64,000 bases of DNA, from positions 62,001 through 126,000 of the forward strand of contig NZ_CP044535.1 in NCBI RefSeq assembly GCF_008931845.1, written 5' to 3'. Below the pieces are notes generated by a model, which made no database searches, was not told the DNA's origin, and saw only the letters and a program-made list of their open reading frames with translations. Positions 49,011 through 58,594 of this stretch are shown piece after piece (positions within the stretch are counted from its first letter, which is position 1; the number at the start of each line of letters is the position of its first letter). The position numbers and the translations under genes are program-made. This DNA comes from Borrelia maritima (GTDB lineage: Bacteria; Spirochaetota; Spirochaetia; Borreliales; Borreliaceae).

Positions 49011-49301
49011 TTATTTTTTTACAAAAGGCAACAAGGCCATATATCTTGCACGTTTAACTTCTAACGCCAAGCGCCTTTGATGCTTGGCAGAAGTTCCAGT
49101 AATTCTTTTGGGTAAAATTTTACCTTGCTCGGTAATAAACTTTTTAAGAAAATCAAAATCTTTATAATCAGGATGTTTCCCAGAATCACAAAATTTACAC
49201 GACTTTCTCTTAAAAAATCTAAAATTTGAATTTTTTTTAAAGCCATCCTGCTGATTTTCAAATCTAGAATCTCTTTGATTTGCATCTCTATCTTTATACA
49301 T
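49011..49301 (-). CDS. rpsR: Ribosomal protein S18
   Basis: A 96-residue small-subunit protein. [14 protein letters not shown] keeps a zinc-ribbon-like start (C, C), and [27 protein letters not shown] is the family's conserved end, of which [19 protein letters not shown] is diagnostic. The start is ATG 49301 (MYKDRDANQ) with GGAG nine bases upstream; a frame to 49316 adds five residues but begins inside the ssb stop. S18 pairs with S6, encoded in the same unit. Confidence 0.95.
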   Translation of the reverse strand: MYKDRDANQRDSRFENQQDGFKKNSNFRFFKRKSCKFCDSGKHPDYKDFDFLKKFITEQGKILPKRITGTSAKHQRRLALEVKRARYMALLPFVKK

Positions 49302-49315
49302 AAACTTAAACTCCA

Positions 49316-49765
49316 TTAAAACGGTATATCTTCGCTAAACTTGTCATCAACAATATCAATATCCTTAACTACATCTTCTCCCTTATGACTTGTCAAGCTA
49401 TTGATATCTGAATCTTGCATTTGCAAAGTATTAGAACCTGAACTAAACATTTGCAAATTATCTACAAATATATTTATCTTACTCCTCTTATCACCCGTAT
49501 TCCTGTCTTGCCAGCTTTCATATTTAAGAGATCCGCTTACCACAACTTGTTTACCTTTTTTCAAATAATCATTGAGACTTTCAGCTCTTTTTGAAAAAAT
49601 AACACAATCAAAATATTGTGGATAATCAATCCATTCATCATTTTTCTTCATCCTTCTATTATTAGCTAAAGAAAACCTAAGAATAGCCATGCCACTTTCT
49701 GTATAAGAAAGTTCGGAATCTCTTGTAAGTCTGCCAGACAAAACTAATGAATTAATATCAGCCAT
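49316..49765 (-). CDS. ssb: Single-stranded DNA-binding protein
   Basis: A 149-residue protein with one OB fold (about 1-105; [21 protein letters not shown] and [12 protein letters not shown]), then a short linker and the acidic tail DKFSEDIPF. The C-terminal DIPF recruits replication and repair partners. The linker is short compared with E. coli. It lies between rpsF and rpsR, its common place. Confidence 0.96.
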   Translation of the reverse strand: MADINSLVLSGRLTRDSELSYTESGMAILRFSLANNRRMKKNDEWIDYPQYFDCVIFSKRAESLNDYLKKGKQVVVSGSLKYESWQDRNTGDKRSKINIFVDNLQMFSSGSNTLQMQDSDINSLTSHKGEDVVKDIDIVDDKFSEDIPF

Positions 49766-49776
49766 TCAAAACCCTC

Positions 49777-50196
49777 TTATTTTTCTTGAACATCTGTGCT
49801 TTCAGAGCCTATTGGTGTTTCGATTTTAGAGCCACCTCTAAAACTGTCTTTATCGATATTGTCTCTAAATTCTCTAAAATTTCTTCTTTTTATTTTTTTA
49901 GTATTGATCTTTCTAACTATTTTTACCAAAATCATATACCTAAGCAAATTTTTAATTAACTTAAGCCTTGATTCAAGTTCTTTCAAATTATTACCTTCCA
50001 TACTAAAATCTATTATTTCATAACGACCCCTAGCTTGCTTTTTGATAGGATATTCTAAGGCTCTCTCTCCAATAAAATTACTAACAATATCAGTAGCACC
50101 AAACAATTCTAAAGATTTTTTTACTTCCTCTAAAGAACCCTTATATTCAATTTCTTCACTTTTAAACAAAAAACATGCCTCATATCTTTTAATCAT
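49777..50196 (-). CDS. rpsF: Ribosomal protein S6
   Basis: A 139-residue small-subunit protein, S18's partner. KRYEACFLFKSEE, LEYPIKKQARGRYEIIDFSM and RYMILVKIVRK are recognisable. A 35-residue charged tail follows the usual domain. The start is ATG 50196, preceded eight bases by AGGAG; a GTG one codon earlier is less likely. First gene of the S6-SSB-S18-L9-DnaB operon, with a clear promoter. Confidence 0.94.
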   Translation of the reverse strand: MIKRYEACFLFKSEEIEYKGSLEEVKKSLELFGATDIVSNFIGERALEYPIKKQARGRYEIIDFSMEGNNLKELESRLKLIKNLLRYMILVKIVRKINTKKIKRRNFREFRDNIDKDSFRGGSKIETPIGSESTDVQEK

Positions 50197-50255
50197 CACT
50201 AAAACTCCTTATGGTCTATCGCATTGCAAAATATGCAACAAAGGTTACTTAAGTT

Positions 50256-50284
50256 AGTATATAAAAGAGATTGATTTTTTTCAA
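50256..50284 (-). promoter_or_regulatory. Promoter of the rpsF operon
   Basis: On the minus strand TTGAAA (50279-50284), an exact 17-base spacer and TATACT (50256-50261), one of the best sigma-70 type promoters in the window. The leader of about 50 bases has a small inverted repeat TTGCA/TGCAA (50224-50238). Confidence 0.7.
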
Positions 50285-50340
50285 CAATAAAAAATTTATT
50301 TATAACATAGAAAAATGTAAATAAAACATAATCTCAATGC

Positions 50341-52041
50341 TTAATCTTCTTCCGATTCTGATTCGCTAAGCTTATAAGTTTTTCCCAATTTGCCTTGCTT
50401 CTCAAGTTTTTTGTCTTCTTTCATTTCAATATAAGTCTTAAAGCCTTTTTTTACATTATCAACTGCAACCATAACACTAGCTTCAAACAGACTTTTTGGA
50501 GAATAAGTATCAACAGCTTTTTTAATATAATATACATTAGATCCATAAAAAAGCTGAACCTTGCCATTAACAAATCCTACCTTAAGAACTCCAGCCTCTT
50601 TAAGCAAATTATTATCAACAAGTTCAGTATTAACAACATCTACATGTAATCTTGTAGAACAAACATCAAGCTTTGTAATATTATCAAATCCACCAAGCCC
50701 TTGAATTAAAAGATGAGCAATACCTAGACTCTCTAATTTACCCTCTTGGCCTTCAAAAAATGGATCATCTGCAATAAATATCTGAAAATCAAAATATCTA
50801 TAAAGCCAACTAAAAGTAAAATAATAAAGAACAAAAAAGATTGCCCCTAAAGGTATTACACTAATCCAATTTGTCTTAGAATTCCCTTGAAGTATTCCAA
50901 ACATAAAAAAATCCAAAAATCCAGTAGAAAAAGTATTTCCAATAGTAACATCAAAAAAATTAGCAAGCAACAATGCAAATCCTGAATAAACAGCATGAAC
51001 AAAATAAAGCAAAGGCGCTGTGAAAATAAATAAAAATTCTAAAGGCTCAGTTATTCCTGTCAAAAAAGCAGTCAAAGCCCCAGAAAAAAGAAGAGCTGCA
51101 ACCTTGCTTTTATCTTCATGAACAATACCTTTGTAAACTCCTAATGCTGCTCCAGGTAGTCCAAACATAATAGAAAGATAAAAGCCACTGCTAATCTTAG
51201 CAAAACCTGATGAATATTTACTAAGCGATGGATCTAACAGCTGAGCGTAAAATATATTCTTAAGACCTCTAACAGTATTACCATTAACTACCTCCACTCC
51301 CCCTAAAGAAGTAAACTCAAAAGGAAAAGATAAAATAGAATGCAATCCCAAAGGCAATAACAACCTATTTAAAAATCCATAAAGAAAACTACCAAAATAT
51401 TCAAACTTAAAAACAAATGCACCTAAAGATGCAATTAACTTGTCAAAAGTTGACCAAATTAAACAAAAAAATATAGCTAAAATAACACAAAAAGGCAAAA
51501 TAATTACTATAGGCACAAAATGACACTCTGAAAAAAAAATAAAAGGCTTTGGCAGTTTCATATTATAAAATTTGTTATGCAAATAACCAACTACAAGTCC
51601 TACCGCCAAAGACCCTGCAATTCCCGTATTTAAAGTTTGAACACCAAGAAAATTTATACGCCCCACAGAAGACATTGCCTCTGCTTCAACAAGTCCTGAG
51701 AAAGTCTCAATAAAATAATTCTCAGTAATATTAAATGTCAAATAACCAATAAGCCCCCCCAAAGCAGCTGTTCCCTGCCCCATTCTTGCAACTCCAATGG
51801 CAATTCCAATAGAAAAGATTAAAGGCATATTGAGAAGAATAGCATTGCCTATAGCTTTCATTAAGCCTAAAACATCTTGAAAAAAGATTTTATCAATATA
51901 AACAATATTAGAAGAATTTGAAAATACAGATCCAATACCAATCAATAAACATGAAATTGGTAAAATAGAAATAGGCACTCGTAGTGCTTTAGAAAATTTT
52001 TGCAAACTTGAAAAGTTAATTATTTTAATAAAATTAATCAT
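50341..52041 (-). CDS. malX: PTS permease EIICB, MalX/PtsG type
   Basis: A 566-residue sugar permease of the glucose/maltose PTS family. The EIIC part (about 1-400) has ten or so helices and the GITEPLEFLF motif that binds the sugar. The EIIB part follows with the phosphorylated Cys about 461 in DVCSTRLH. There is no EIIA domain, which must come from another protein. The start is ATG 52041 with GGAGAGG upstream; a TTG frame to 52071 adds ten residues. I recall the B31 ortholog as malX-1. The sugar cannot be read from sequence. Confidence 0.9.
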   Translation of the reverse strand: MINFIKIINFSSLQKFSKALRVPISILPISCLLIGIGSVFSNSSNIVYIDKIFFQDVLGLMKAIGNAILLNMPLIFSIGIAIGVARMGQGTAALGGLIGYLTFNITENYFIETFSGLVEAEAMSSVGRINFLGVQTLNTGIAGSLAVGLVVGYLHNKFYNMKLPKPFIFFSECHFVPIVIILPFCVILAIFFCLIWSTFDKLIASLGAFVFKFEYFGSFLYGFLNRLLLPLGLHSILSFPFEFTSLGGVEVVNGNTVRGLKNIFYAQLLDPSLSKYSSGFAKISSGFYLSIMFGLPGAALGVYKGIVHEDKSKVAALLFSGALTAFLTGITEPLEFLFIFTAPLLYFVHAVYSGFALLLANFFDVTIGNTFSTGFLDFFMFGILQGNSKTNWISVIPLGAIFFVLYYFTFSWLYRYFDFQIFIADDPFFEGQEGKLESLGIAHLLIQGLGGFDNITKLDVCSTRLHVDVVNTELVDNNLLKEAGVLKVGFVNGKVQLFYGSNVYYIKKAVDTYSPKSLFEASVMVAVDNVKKGFKTYIEMKEDKKLEKQGKLGKTYKLSESESEED

Positions 52042-52080
52042 GCTAAGCCTCTCCAATGCTAATTTCAGCAAACACTATCT

Positions 52081-52086
52081 ATTATA
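52081..52086 (-). promoter_or_regulatory. -10 box for malX
   Basis: TATAAT on the minus strand about 40 bases before the malX ATG; the -35 region is only T-rich. Confidence 0.45.
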
Positions 52087-52164
52087 AAGCTTTTTTTACA
52101 AAAAAAAACTTTGCTTATAAAACAAACCCAATAATAATAAAATAATGCGATTAGACAAATCAAG

Positions 52165-52184
52165 CAAGATTTAATTTAATCTTG
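52165..52184. repeat. Inverted repeat between malX and the hemolysin-III gene
   Basis: CAAGATT (52165-52171) and AATCTTG (52178-52184) around a 6-base loop in the divergent promoter region. It may be an operator or a chance hairpin. Confidence 0.4.
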
Positions 52185-52214
52185 AGAAAAACTTAGAATT
52201 AAAGTAATGTATTA

Positions 52215-52220
52215 TATAAT
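52215..52220 (+). promoter_or_regulatory. -10 box for the hemolysin-III gene
   Basis: TATAAT 35 bases before the GTG start, with CTTAGA 17 bases upstream as a poor -35 box. Confidence 0.45.
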
Positions 52221-52254
52221 TTTTATAAAAAAATGATAAAATGGAGAAAAAGTT

Positions 52255-52956
52255 GTGCTTACAGAAAACAAACTTAAAAATTACTCATTAAGTGATATTA
52301 ATACAGGCAAAATACCGAAAAATGAACTTTTTAGTTCTATATCGCATCTTTTGGGAATCATTCTGTCTATAATTGGAACAACAATTCTTATGACAATATC
52401 TGCCATTAAGAAAAAAGATTTACATATGTTTGTATTTTTTATTTACGGATTTTCAATGACTCTATTGTATTCAATGAGCACTCTTTACCACATATTTCCC
52501 AAAGGAAGTAAAATAAAAAAAATCTTTAGAAAATTCGACCATATTTCAATATTTATTCTAATAGCAGGAACATATACCCCTGCATGTGCAATTCTTGTGC
52601 CAAACAAATCCGGAATAATAATATTGTGTATAGTGTGGAGTCTAGCTATAATCGGGATCATTTTCAAGGCAATATTTACAAATAGCCCTGGTTGGTTTAA
52701 TGGATCTATATTTATAATCATGGGGTGGATCATCCTTTTAAGGATTAAGCCCATTTACAAGGCACTTGAAGAAAAAGGATTTTTTTGGCTAGTTTTTGGC
52801 GGAATTGTATATACAATAGGCGGAATAGTATACATATTAAGTAAAAAATTTAATCCAACAATTAATATGAAAATGCATGATGTATTTCATATATTAATAA
52901 TAATTGCATCAGCATCTCACTTTTGGCTTATGCTAAAATACATTTCTAACTTCTAA
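52255..52956 (+). CDS. Hemolysin-III/PAQR-family membrane protein
   Basis: A 233-residue protein with seven helices of the HlyIII/YqfA/adiponectin-receptor family. The putative zinc residues are present: [33 protein letters not shown] and [17 protein letters not shown]. Despite the name, most bacterial members are not shown to be toxins; a membrane-lipid or hydrolase role is more likely. The start is GTG at 52255 with GGAG at 52243-52246. It has its own -10 box and converges with rseP. Confidence 0.88.
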   Translation: MLTENKLKNYSLSDINTGKIPKNELFSSISHLLGIILSIIGTTILMTISAIKKKDLHMFVFFIYGFSMTLLYSMSTLYHIFPKGSKIKKIFRKFDHISIFILIAGTYTPACAILVPNKSGIIILCIVWSLAIIGIIFKAIFTNSPGWFNGSIFIIMGWIILLRIKPIYKALEEKGFFWLVFGGIVYTIGGIVYILSKKFNPTINMKMHDVFHILIIIASASHFWLMLKYISNF

Positions 52957-52957
52957 A

Positions 52958-52993
52958 AAATATATTTAATTAAATTTTTAATTAAATATATTT
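52958..52993. terminator. Shared hairpin between convergent genes
   Basis: A perfect 17-base inverted repeat (52958-52974 with 52977-52993), wholly A and T, starting directly after the hemolysin-III stop. Its right arm covers the last codons of rseP. It could end transcription from both sides, though without a GC stem the strength is uncertain. Confidence 0.5.
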
Positions 52994-54279
52994 AAAAGAC
53001 CCTTTAAATCATTAAAAAGGCCTAAACTAAAAAGAAACAGCGCAAAGAAAATGCCAAAGCTATAAAAATAATAAATGGTTTTGGCCTTAAATCTTTTCCC
53101 ACGCAAAAGTTCAATAAAGCTAATAAAAATTTGCCCTCCGTCAAAAACAGGTATTACAATAAAAAACAGATTCATGCCGGCAAGAATTAAACTCAAGAAA
53201 GAAATGCTATTAATCCAATACAACAGTCCTAAAGAATAGGACGAAGAAAGTATACCAACAATCCCAACAGGACCTGATACACTCTTAGAAGTATTTAAAA
53301 AATTTGTTATCAACAAAAAAATAGAATACAAAATGTCTTGCAAAGCATTAACAACTTTAAAAAAAGAATTTTTAACGGCACTTGAAACATTTTCTACTTT
53401 AATTATCCTTTTTAAGGATGGCGAAAAATATACTCCAATCATTTTATTTTTATCTTGAAATACTAATTTTGAAGAAAAGATTTCTCCATTCCTATCAAAT
53501 TTAATCTCCACAACATCCGAATTTAAATTCTTAAGCAAATCATCTAAATCTCTTTTATTTTCCAAAAAAATATTATCAATGCTAATTATTTTGTCACCCG
53601 ATTTTATTCCCGCAATCTTAGCAGGCGAATTTAAAACTACATCTGCCACTACAAGGTCAATCCAGGGGCCAATTCCTTTTAAAAAATCTTGCAAACCAAT
53701 AGTCTCTTTAAAAGTAACATTTTCTTTTCCTCTTAAAACATTAAATGTAACTGTAGATTTTTCTTCAGGAAGAATTTTTCTCAAATCAGAGAAATATTCA
53801 ATTTTTTTATTATTAACCTTTAATATAACATCACCATCTCTAAATTTAGCTTTTAAAAAAGAATTTTTATCTAAAATACTAACTCTTGAAGAATAATCAA
53901 AGTATATAACGCCTGCCATGCTTATAAAAATGAAAACAATAAATGAAAAAATTAAATTAAACAAAGGGCCTGCAAAATATATTAAAATTCTTTTAAAATG
54001 TGAAATTCCAAACAAAGAGTCTTTGTCCGCTTCTAATTCTTTATTTGCCTTAAGCTCCTTTTCTAAGTGATCAAATCCCTTAAGCTTACAGTATCCCCCT
54101 AGAAGAATTGGAGAAAGCCTATACTCAGTATCATTAATCTTAAACTTTAATATGCTAGGACCTATGCCCACAGAAAAAACTTCAACCTTAACTTTAAAAA
54201 GTTTAGCAAATAAAAAGTGCCCTAGCTCATGGATAAATATTATAAAACTAAGAGCCAGCACACTAAAAAGAATATACAT
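52978..54279 (-). CDS. rseP: RseP/S2P site-2 zinc metalloprotease
   Basis: A 433-residue intramembrane protease. The zinc site IHELGHFLFAKL lies in the first helix; PVFDGGQIFISFIELLRGK near the C-terminus carries the third zinc ligand (Asp). Between them lies a PDZ domain (about 195-270; SPAKIAGIKSGDKIISI). It cuts membrane-bound regulators or signal peptides; no sigma-E system is visible here. The start is ATG 54279 with GGAGG upstream, four codons inside the longer frame. It follows cdsA, as in many bacteria. Confidence 0.94.
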   Translation of the reverse strand: MYILFSVLALSFIIFIHELGHFLFAKLFKVKVEVFSVGIGPSILKFKINDTEYRLSPILLGGYCKLKGFDHLEKELKANKELEADKDSLFGISHFKRILIYFAGPLFNLIFSFIVFIFISMAGVIYFDYSSRVSILDKNSFLKAKFRDGDVILKVNNKKIEYFSDLRKILPEEKSTVTFNVLRGKENVTFKETIGLQDFLKGIGPWIDLVVADVVLNSPAKIAGIKSGDKIISIDNIFLENKRDLDDLLKNLNSDVVEIKFDRNGEIFSSKLVFQDKNKMIGVYFSPSLKRIIKVENVSSAVKNSFFKVVNALQDILYSIFLLITNFLNTSKSVSGPVGIVGILSSSYSLGLLYWINSISFLSLILAGMNLFFIVIPVFDGGQIFISFIELLRGKRFKAKTIYYFYSFGIFFALFLFSLGLFNDLKGLLNIFN

Positions 54280-54294
54280 AATTCCCTCCAAAAA

Positions 54295-55146
54295 TCACTG
54301 AGATAAGTATAAATAAAATATTGGGCCTGTCAAAAGAAAAGAATCAATTGAATCAAGAGCCCCGCCTCTGCCAGGAATGATTTTACCAGAATCTTTTACT
54401 CCAGCACTCCGCTTTAATCCAGATTCAAACAAATCACCAATAATGGTAAAAACTCCAATCAAAATGCCCAAAATAATAGATTCTCCATAACTTAAATTTA
54501 TTAATCTAAAAATTACCGCAAATATAGCAGTAAGCACAGAAAACAAAATGCCCCCAAAAAACCCCATTAATGTTTTATTTGGGCTAATAATAGTAGGTCG
54601 ATAGCTGTTTTCCCCTAAAAAATAGCCAAAAAGATATGCAAAAGTATCATTTCCACTTACCATAGCAAAAAGTATTAGCATTAAAAATGGGGCCTTGGGC
54701 AAAGTTGTAATAGCAACAGTAAAAGACATTAGCACTCCGGGATATATAAGTATAAAAAGTATTGACGTTGCTTGAGCCAAAAAATTCCCAATTTCGTGTT
54801 CTTTGATAAACGCCAAATTCACAATCCAATTACTAAACACTAAGGCTATAATCAAGTAATATACTACAGTAACGCCTAAATAAAAAACATTAAAATGAAT
54901 ATAAGTTAAAATTGGAGGAATACACCCTAAAAAAAAAGATAATATATCCGAAAGTCCTGACGATTTAAATTTTAATTTTAATAAATCGTTAACTTCTTTT
55001 GCTGAAAAACCGCTAAATATAAAAATTAAAATATTAAGAAATAAATAATTTTTAAAATCTAAAAATATTAAAAATAAAATCAAAGGAACAAAAAATAGAA
55101 ATGTTCCCAGCCTTGCAAAAAAAGCGAATCTCTTAATCTTACTCAA
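54295..55146 (-). CDS. cdsA: Phosphatidate cytidylyltransferase
   Basis: A 283-residue membrane enzyme making CDP-diacylglycerol for phospholipid synthesis. It has about eight helices and the C-terminal signature SGLKRSAGVKDSGKIIPGRGGALDSIDS, of which KRSAGVKDSGKIIPGRGG is the diagnostic core. A longer frame to 55236 exists but lies within uppS. The preferred start is TTG 55146, eight bases after GGGAG, just past the uppS stop; a TTG at 55149 is the alternative. Confidence 0.93.
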   Translation of the reverse strand: MSKIKRFAFFARLGTFLFFVPLILFLIFLDFKNYLFLNILIFIFSGFSAKEVNDLLKLKFKSSGLSDILSFFLGCIPPILTYIHFNVFYLGVTVVYYLIIALVFSNWIVNLAFIKEHEIGNFLAQATSILFILIYPGVLMSFTVAITTLPKAPFLMLILFAMVSGNDTFAYLFGYFLGENSYRPTIISPNKTLMGFFGGILFSVLTAIFAVIFRLINLSYGESIILGILIGVFTIIGDLFESGLKRSAGVKDSGKIIPGRGGALDSIDSFLLTGPIFYLYLSQ

Positions 55147-55150
55147 CAAA

Positions 55151-55843
55151 TCATCTCCCAAAACTTCTTTTTCTAAATTGAAAACATTCCAAATCCTTAC
55201 TATACTTACTGCCATAATAATCAGGCCACAAGACATCTGAAAAAATTAATTCAGAATAAGCAATCCTCCATAAGAAAAAATTACTTATTCTAATGTTTCC
55301 ACCTGTACGTATTAAAAGATCAAGATCGGGCAACTCTGGATTGTCCAAAAAATTGTAAAAAGCATTCTCATCTAAAGACTCTAAATCAAAATCACTTGAA
55401 ACAAATTTCTTAACAGCTCTAAGTATTTCATTGCGGCCCCCATAATTGATTGCTAAATTTAAAATAAGATTGTTAAAATTTTTAGAAAAGCTAACAGAAG
55501 CTTTTATCGCACTTTTTACTTCTTCACCTAAAGACTCAACATCTCCTGAAACTATTATTTTTATTCCATTTTTTTTATAAAAATTAAACTCAGCTCTCAA
55601 ATATTTAGCAATTAAAAACATTAACTCTTCTATCTCACAATCATCCCTTTTCCAATTTTCAGTAGAAAATACATAAAAGGATAAATATTTGATACCCACC
55701 TTTAAAGAATACTCAATTATTTCTTTTGCTCTTTTTAAACCCTCTTGATAACCGTTCAAAAAAGACAATCTCTTGCTTAAAGCCCACCTTCTATTGCCAT
55801 CCATGATGATTCCAACATGACTTGGGAGAGAATTCTCATCCAT
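55151..55843 (-). CDS. uppS: Undecaprenyl diphosphate synthase
   Basis: A 230-residue cis-prenyltransferase making the lipid carrier for peptidoglycan. [13 protein letters not shown] has the catalytic Asp, [14 protein letters not shown] and [13 protein letters not shown] follow, and [18 protein letters not shown] near the end holds the diphosphate-binding Arg residues. Length is slightly short but complete. It lies between frr and cdsA, the usual order. Confidence 0.95.
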   Translation of the reverse strand: MDENSLPSHVGIIMDGNRRWALSKRLSFLNGYQEGLKRAKEIIEYSLKVGIKYLSFYVFSTENWKRDDCEIEELMFLIAKYLRAEFNFYKKNGIKIIVSGDVESLGEEVKSAIKASVSFSKNFNNLILNLAINYGGRNEILRAVKKFVSSDFDLESLDENAFYNFLDNPELPDLDLLIRTGGNIRISNFFLWRIAYSELIFSDVLWPDYYGSKYSKDLECFQFRKRSFGR

Positions 55844-55849
55844 AGGCTT

Positions 55850-56404
55850 TTAAACTTCCATTATTTCTTGAATTTTAGATTCTAAAATTGCATCTATTTT
55901 TTTAATATAAATATCTGTAGATTTTTGAATATCATCTAAAATTTTTTTTAAACTGTCCTCTGTAATTTCTGATTCTTTTTCTTGCTTTTTAACTCTATTT
56001 TTTAAATCCTGCCTTATATTTCTAGTTGAAATTTTATGCTCTTCGGCTATTTTTTTAGCATGCTTCACAATCTCTTGTCGTCTTTCACTAGTTAAGGCCG
56101 GGACCTTAATTCTAATAACTGAACCATCACTTGAAGGATTCATAGAAAGATCAGAATTAAGTATAGCTTGTTCTATCTTATTCAAGATACTTTTATCCCA
56201 AGGCTGAATAACAACAAGCCTTGCTTCAGGAATTCTAATACTTGACACTTGGGTTATAGGTGTTCTTTGCCCGTGATATTGAATAAAAACTTTATCAAAA
56301 ATATTGCTATTAATTCTGCCCGTTCTTAGTATTTTATATTCATTATCAAGCGATAAAAGAACTTTATTCATCTTTTCATCTAAAAAAGCCTTATAATCTT
56401 CCAT
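55850..56404 (-). CDS. frr: Ribosome recycling factor
   Basis: A 184-residue protein that splits ribosomes after termination. It has the family's three-helix bundle: [20 protein letters not shown] at the start, [14 protein letters not shown] in the middle and [20 protein letters not shown], with RNIRQDL, near 145. A strong GGGGGAG precedes the ATG. Part of the rpsB-tsf-frr-uppS-cdsA-rseP cluster. Confidence 0.96.
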   Translation of the reverse strand: MEDYKAFLDEKMNKVLLSLDNEYKILRTGRINSNIFDKVFIQYHGQRTPITQVSSIRIPEARLVVIQPWDKSILNKIEQAILNSDLSMNPSSDGSVIRIKVPALTSERRQEIVKHAKKIAEEHKISTRNIRQDLKNRVKKQEKESEITEDSLKKILDDIQKSTDIYIKKIDAILESKIQEIMEV

Positions 56405-56442
56405 ATAAACTCCCCCTTGCTGACAAAAAAGCAGTAAATAAT

Positions 56443-57282
56443 CTAACCTATTCTTAAATACTTAAATTCAACTATTTCTATCTTGCTTGAAATTGCCTTT
56501 GAAATCTCTTCCAACATTTCCCTCACAGTGATTTTATCATTTTTTACAAAACCTTGTTCAAGAAGAGAAATTTCAGCAAGATGTTTTTTTATTTTTCCCT
56601 CAATTATGCCTTTAACTATGTTTTCTGGCTTACCACTAGATTCTAATTGTTTGGCAAATATCTCTTCTTGCTCTTTAATATAATTTGGACAAGCATCATC
56701 ATTTTTCAAATAAATAGGAGCAAATGCAGCCACATGCAAAGCTAAATCCATAGCAAAATTTTGCAACATTTTCTCTTCAGCTTTAGAAAAATCATCTACT
56801 TTTAATTTAACCAAAACACCTATCTTAGATTGTTCACCATGCAAATAAATTTTTACAAATTCATTAGATTGAATTTCGGTAATAAAAATTTTTTTAACCT
56901 GAATATTTTCTTTTATTGTAGCTGCTAAATTTTTAAGCTCTAACTCTTGAGAAGTGTTTAAAAAATTTTTTCCGCTCTCTACCAATTCCTTAATTAAAGA
57001 ATTGCCTAAATTAACAAAATTATGATTTAAAGCAACAAAGTCTGTCTCACAAGAAATAAGCAAAAGACCGGCATAAATATTGTTAAAATATGAGAATACT
57101 CTACCTTCATTTGCATCTCGACCAAGCCTTTTCTCGGCAGACGCAATTCCCATTTCTCTAAGTTTTTTTTTAGCCAAACCAAAGTCTCCACCAGCAGCAG
57201 CTAAAGCTTTTTTACAATCTCCAAAACCAGCATTAGTTTCTTCTCGAAGCTTTTTTACATCTTGAGGACTAATAGTGCTCAT
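56443..57282 (-). CDS. tsf: Elongation factor Ts
   Basis: A 279-residue guanine-nucleotide exchange factor for EF-Tu. The N-terminal UBA-like part ([19 protein letters not shown]) and the exchange motif [10 protein letters not shown] are clear, followed by two Ts core domains. It ends before frr and starts four bases after rpsB, with GGGGGAGAA upstream of the ATG. Confidence 0.97.
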   Translation of the reverse strand: MSTISPQDVKKLREETNAGFGDCKKALAAAGGDFGLAKKKLREMGIASAEKRLGRDANEGRVFSYFNNIYAGLLLISCETDFVALNHNFVNLGNSLIKELVESGKNFLNTSQELELKNLAATIKENIQVKKIFITEIQSNEFVKIYLHGEQSKIGVLVKLKVDDFSKAEEKMLQNFAMDLALHVAAFAPIYLKNDDACPNYIKEQEEIFAKQLESSGKPENIVKGIIEGKIKKHLAEISLLEQGFVKNDKITVREMLEEISKAISSKIEIVEFKYLRIG

Positions 57283-57285
57283 AAA

Positions 57286-58068
57286 TTATTCTCCCCCTTC
57301 TCCAATAGAATCTCTTTTATCATTTTTTATTTCAATTTCTTTCATCAAGTCTTCTTCATTCAAATTTTCAATTATTTGAATACCAACCTCTTTATCACTT
57401 TCCAAAATAGCATCTGATATGATTTTTGTGAACAAGGCAACAGAACGAATAGCGTCATCATTGCCTGGAATTGGACAATCGATAACATCTGGATTACAAT
57501 TTGTATCAACCACTGAAATAATTGGAATTTTTAATTTTCTAGCCTCATTAATAGCTATTTGTTCTCGCTTAGGATCAATGATAAAAATAACACCGGGAAG
57601 TGTTTCCATATCTTTGATACCTGTTAAATTTTTAGCTAATTTTAATTTTTCACGATTAAGCTGTGAAATCTCTTTCTTACTTATCATATCAAAAGTTCCA
57701 TCAACTTCCATCTTTTCTAATTTTTTTAATTTTTGAACAGATTTCCTAATCGTATTAAAATTAGAAAGCATGCCCCCAAGCCATCTGTTGTTTACATATG
57801 GCATATCACTTCTTCTTGCTTCTTGTTCGATTATCTCACTAGCTTGTTTTTTCGTACCAACAAAAAGCACCTTTTTGCCATCTTTTATCACACTTTGAAC
57901 AAGCTCATAAGAATCTTTAATGCCCTGCAAAGTCTTTTGAAGATCTAAAATATGTATTTCATTTCTCTCAGAAAAAATAAATCTTTTCATTCTAGGATCA
58001 AGTCTTTTTACCTGGTGGCCAAAATGCACTCCAGCCTCCAACAAGCTCTTCATCGTAATAACTGCCAA
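57286..58068 (-). CDS. rpsB: Ribosomal protein S2
   Basis: A 260-residue small-subunit protein. [34 protein letters not shown] and [13 protein letters not shown] are diagnostic (for instance [13 protein letters not shown]). The start is TTG at 58068 with AGGAGG upstream. First gene of the rpsB-tsf-frr cluster. Confidence 0.97.
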   Translation of the reverse strand: MAVITMKSLLEAGVHFGHQVKRLDPRMKRFIFSERNEIHILDLQKTLQGIKDSYELVQSVIKDGKKVLFVGTKKQASEIIEQEARRSDMPYVNNRWLGGMLSNFNTIRKSVQKLKKLEKMEVDGTFDMISKKEISQLNREKLKLAKNLTGIKDMETLPGVIFIIDPKREQIAINEARKLKIPIISVVDTNCNPDVIDCPIPGNDDAIRSVALFTKIISDAILESDKEVGIQIIENLNEEDLMKEIEIKNDKRDSIGEGGE

Positions 58069-58121
58069 ATCAACCTCCTACTATCCTTCTCTTTTACTCA
58101 CTATGATAACACATAGCGGAA

Positions 58122-58127
58122 ATTATA
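58122..58127 (-). promoter_or_regulatory. -10 box for the rpsB operon
   Basis: TATAAT on the minus strand about 54 bases before the rpsB start. The -35 region (TTTTAT) is poor. The surrounding gap 58069-58293 holds nothing else I can support. Confidence 0.4.
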
Positions 58128-58282
58128 ATCTCTTTTATGAATATAATAAAACAATCAAATTAATAAGTCCACTACATTAAAAATAAACACTATAATAAAA
58201 TTATTAAAAAATAATATCAATAAAATAAAACATATTAACAAAAGAACATTAAAAGTTAAATTAATCCCTAAACTTTTTTAAA

Positions 58283-58308
58283 AAATCGTTCTTTTACAAA
58301 TCGTTCTT
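58283..58308. repeat. Tandem direct repeat at a gene end
   Basis: AAATCGTTCTT occurs at 58283-58293 and 58298-58308 (15-base period). The second copy codes for the last residues (KNDL) and stop of the small membrane protein gene; the first lies just beyond the stop. Confidence 0.4.
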
Positions 58309-58572
58309 ATTTCTCTCTGAGAATTTAATCAACCCTATTAGAATAACTGAACCTAAAATAGGAAATAAATAAAGAATAAGATCTATTTGCCTTTCATAAT
58401 AATCAGAATAGAAAAAAGGAATGAAAAATAAAAATACAATGCCACCTAAAAAACTTATTAAATAAACTACTAAAAACTTGAAATTCAATATATTTAAAAA
58501 TATAACAAAAAAGCTTACTAAAAAAGAAATAATAATGTTTGTTAAAATCAAATGAGAAAAAAATACTATCAT
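58294..58572 (-). CDS. Small membrane protein of unknown function
   Basis: A 92-residue protein made of three hydrophobic helices (about 5-27, 32-52 and 62-80) with a short charged end (KFSERNKNDL). No motif is recognised. GGGAG precedes the ATG. It ends the minus-strand run that begins at recA; the gene before it codes for a probable lipoprotein. Confidence 0.65.
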   Translation of the reverse strand: MIVFFSHLILTNIIISFLVSFFVIFLNILNFKFLVVYLISFLGGIVFLFFIPFFYSDYYERQIDLILYLFPILGSVILIGLIKFSERNKNDL

Positions 58573-58594
58573 GTTCCTTCTCCCTTAAAACCAA

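Noticed and set aside
50224..50238. TTGCA/TGCAA hairpin in the rpsF leader as an S6:S18 autoregulatory RNA
   Set aside because: The stem is only five pairs and I could not find the conserved CCGA-type bulge of the known S6:S18 motif.
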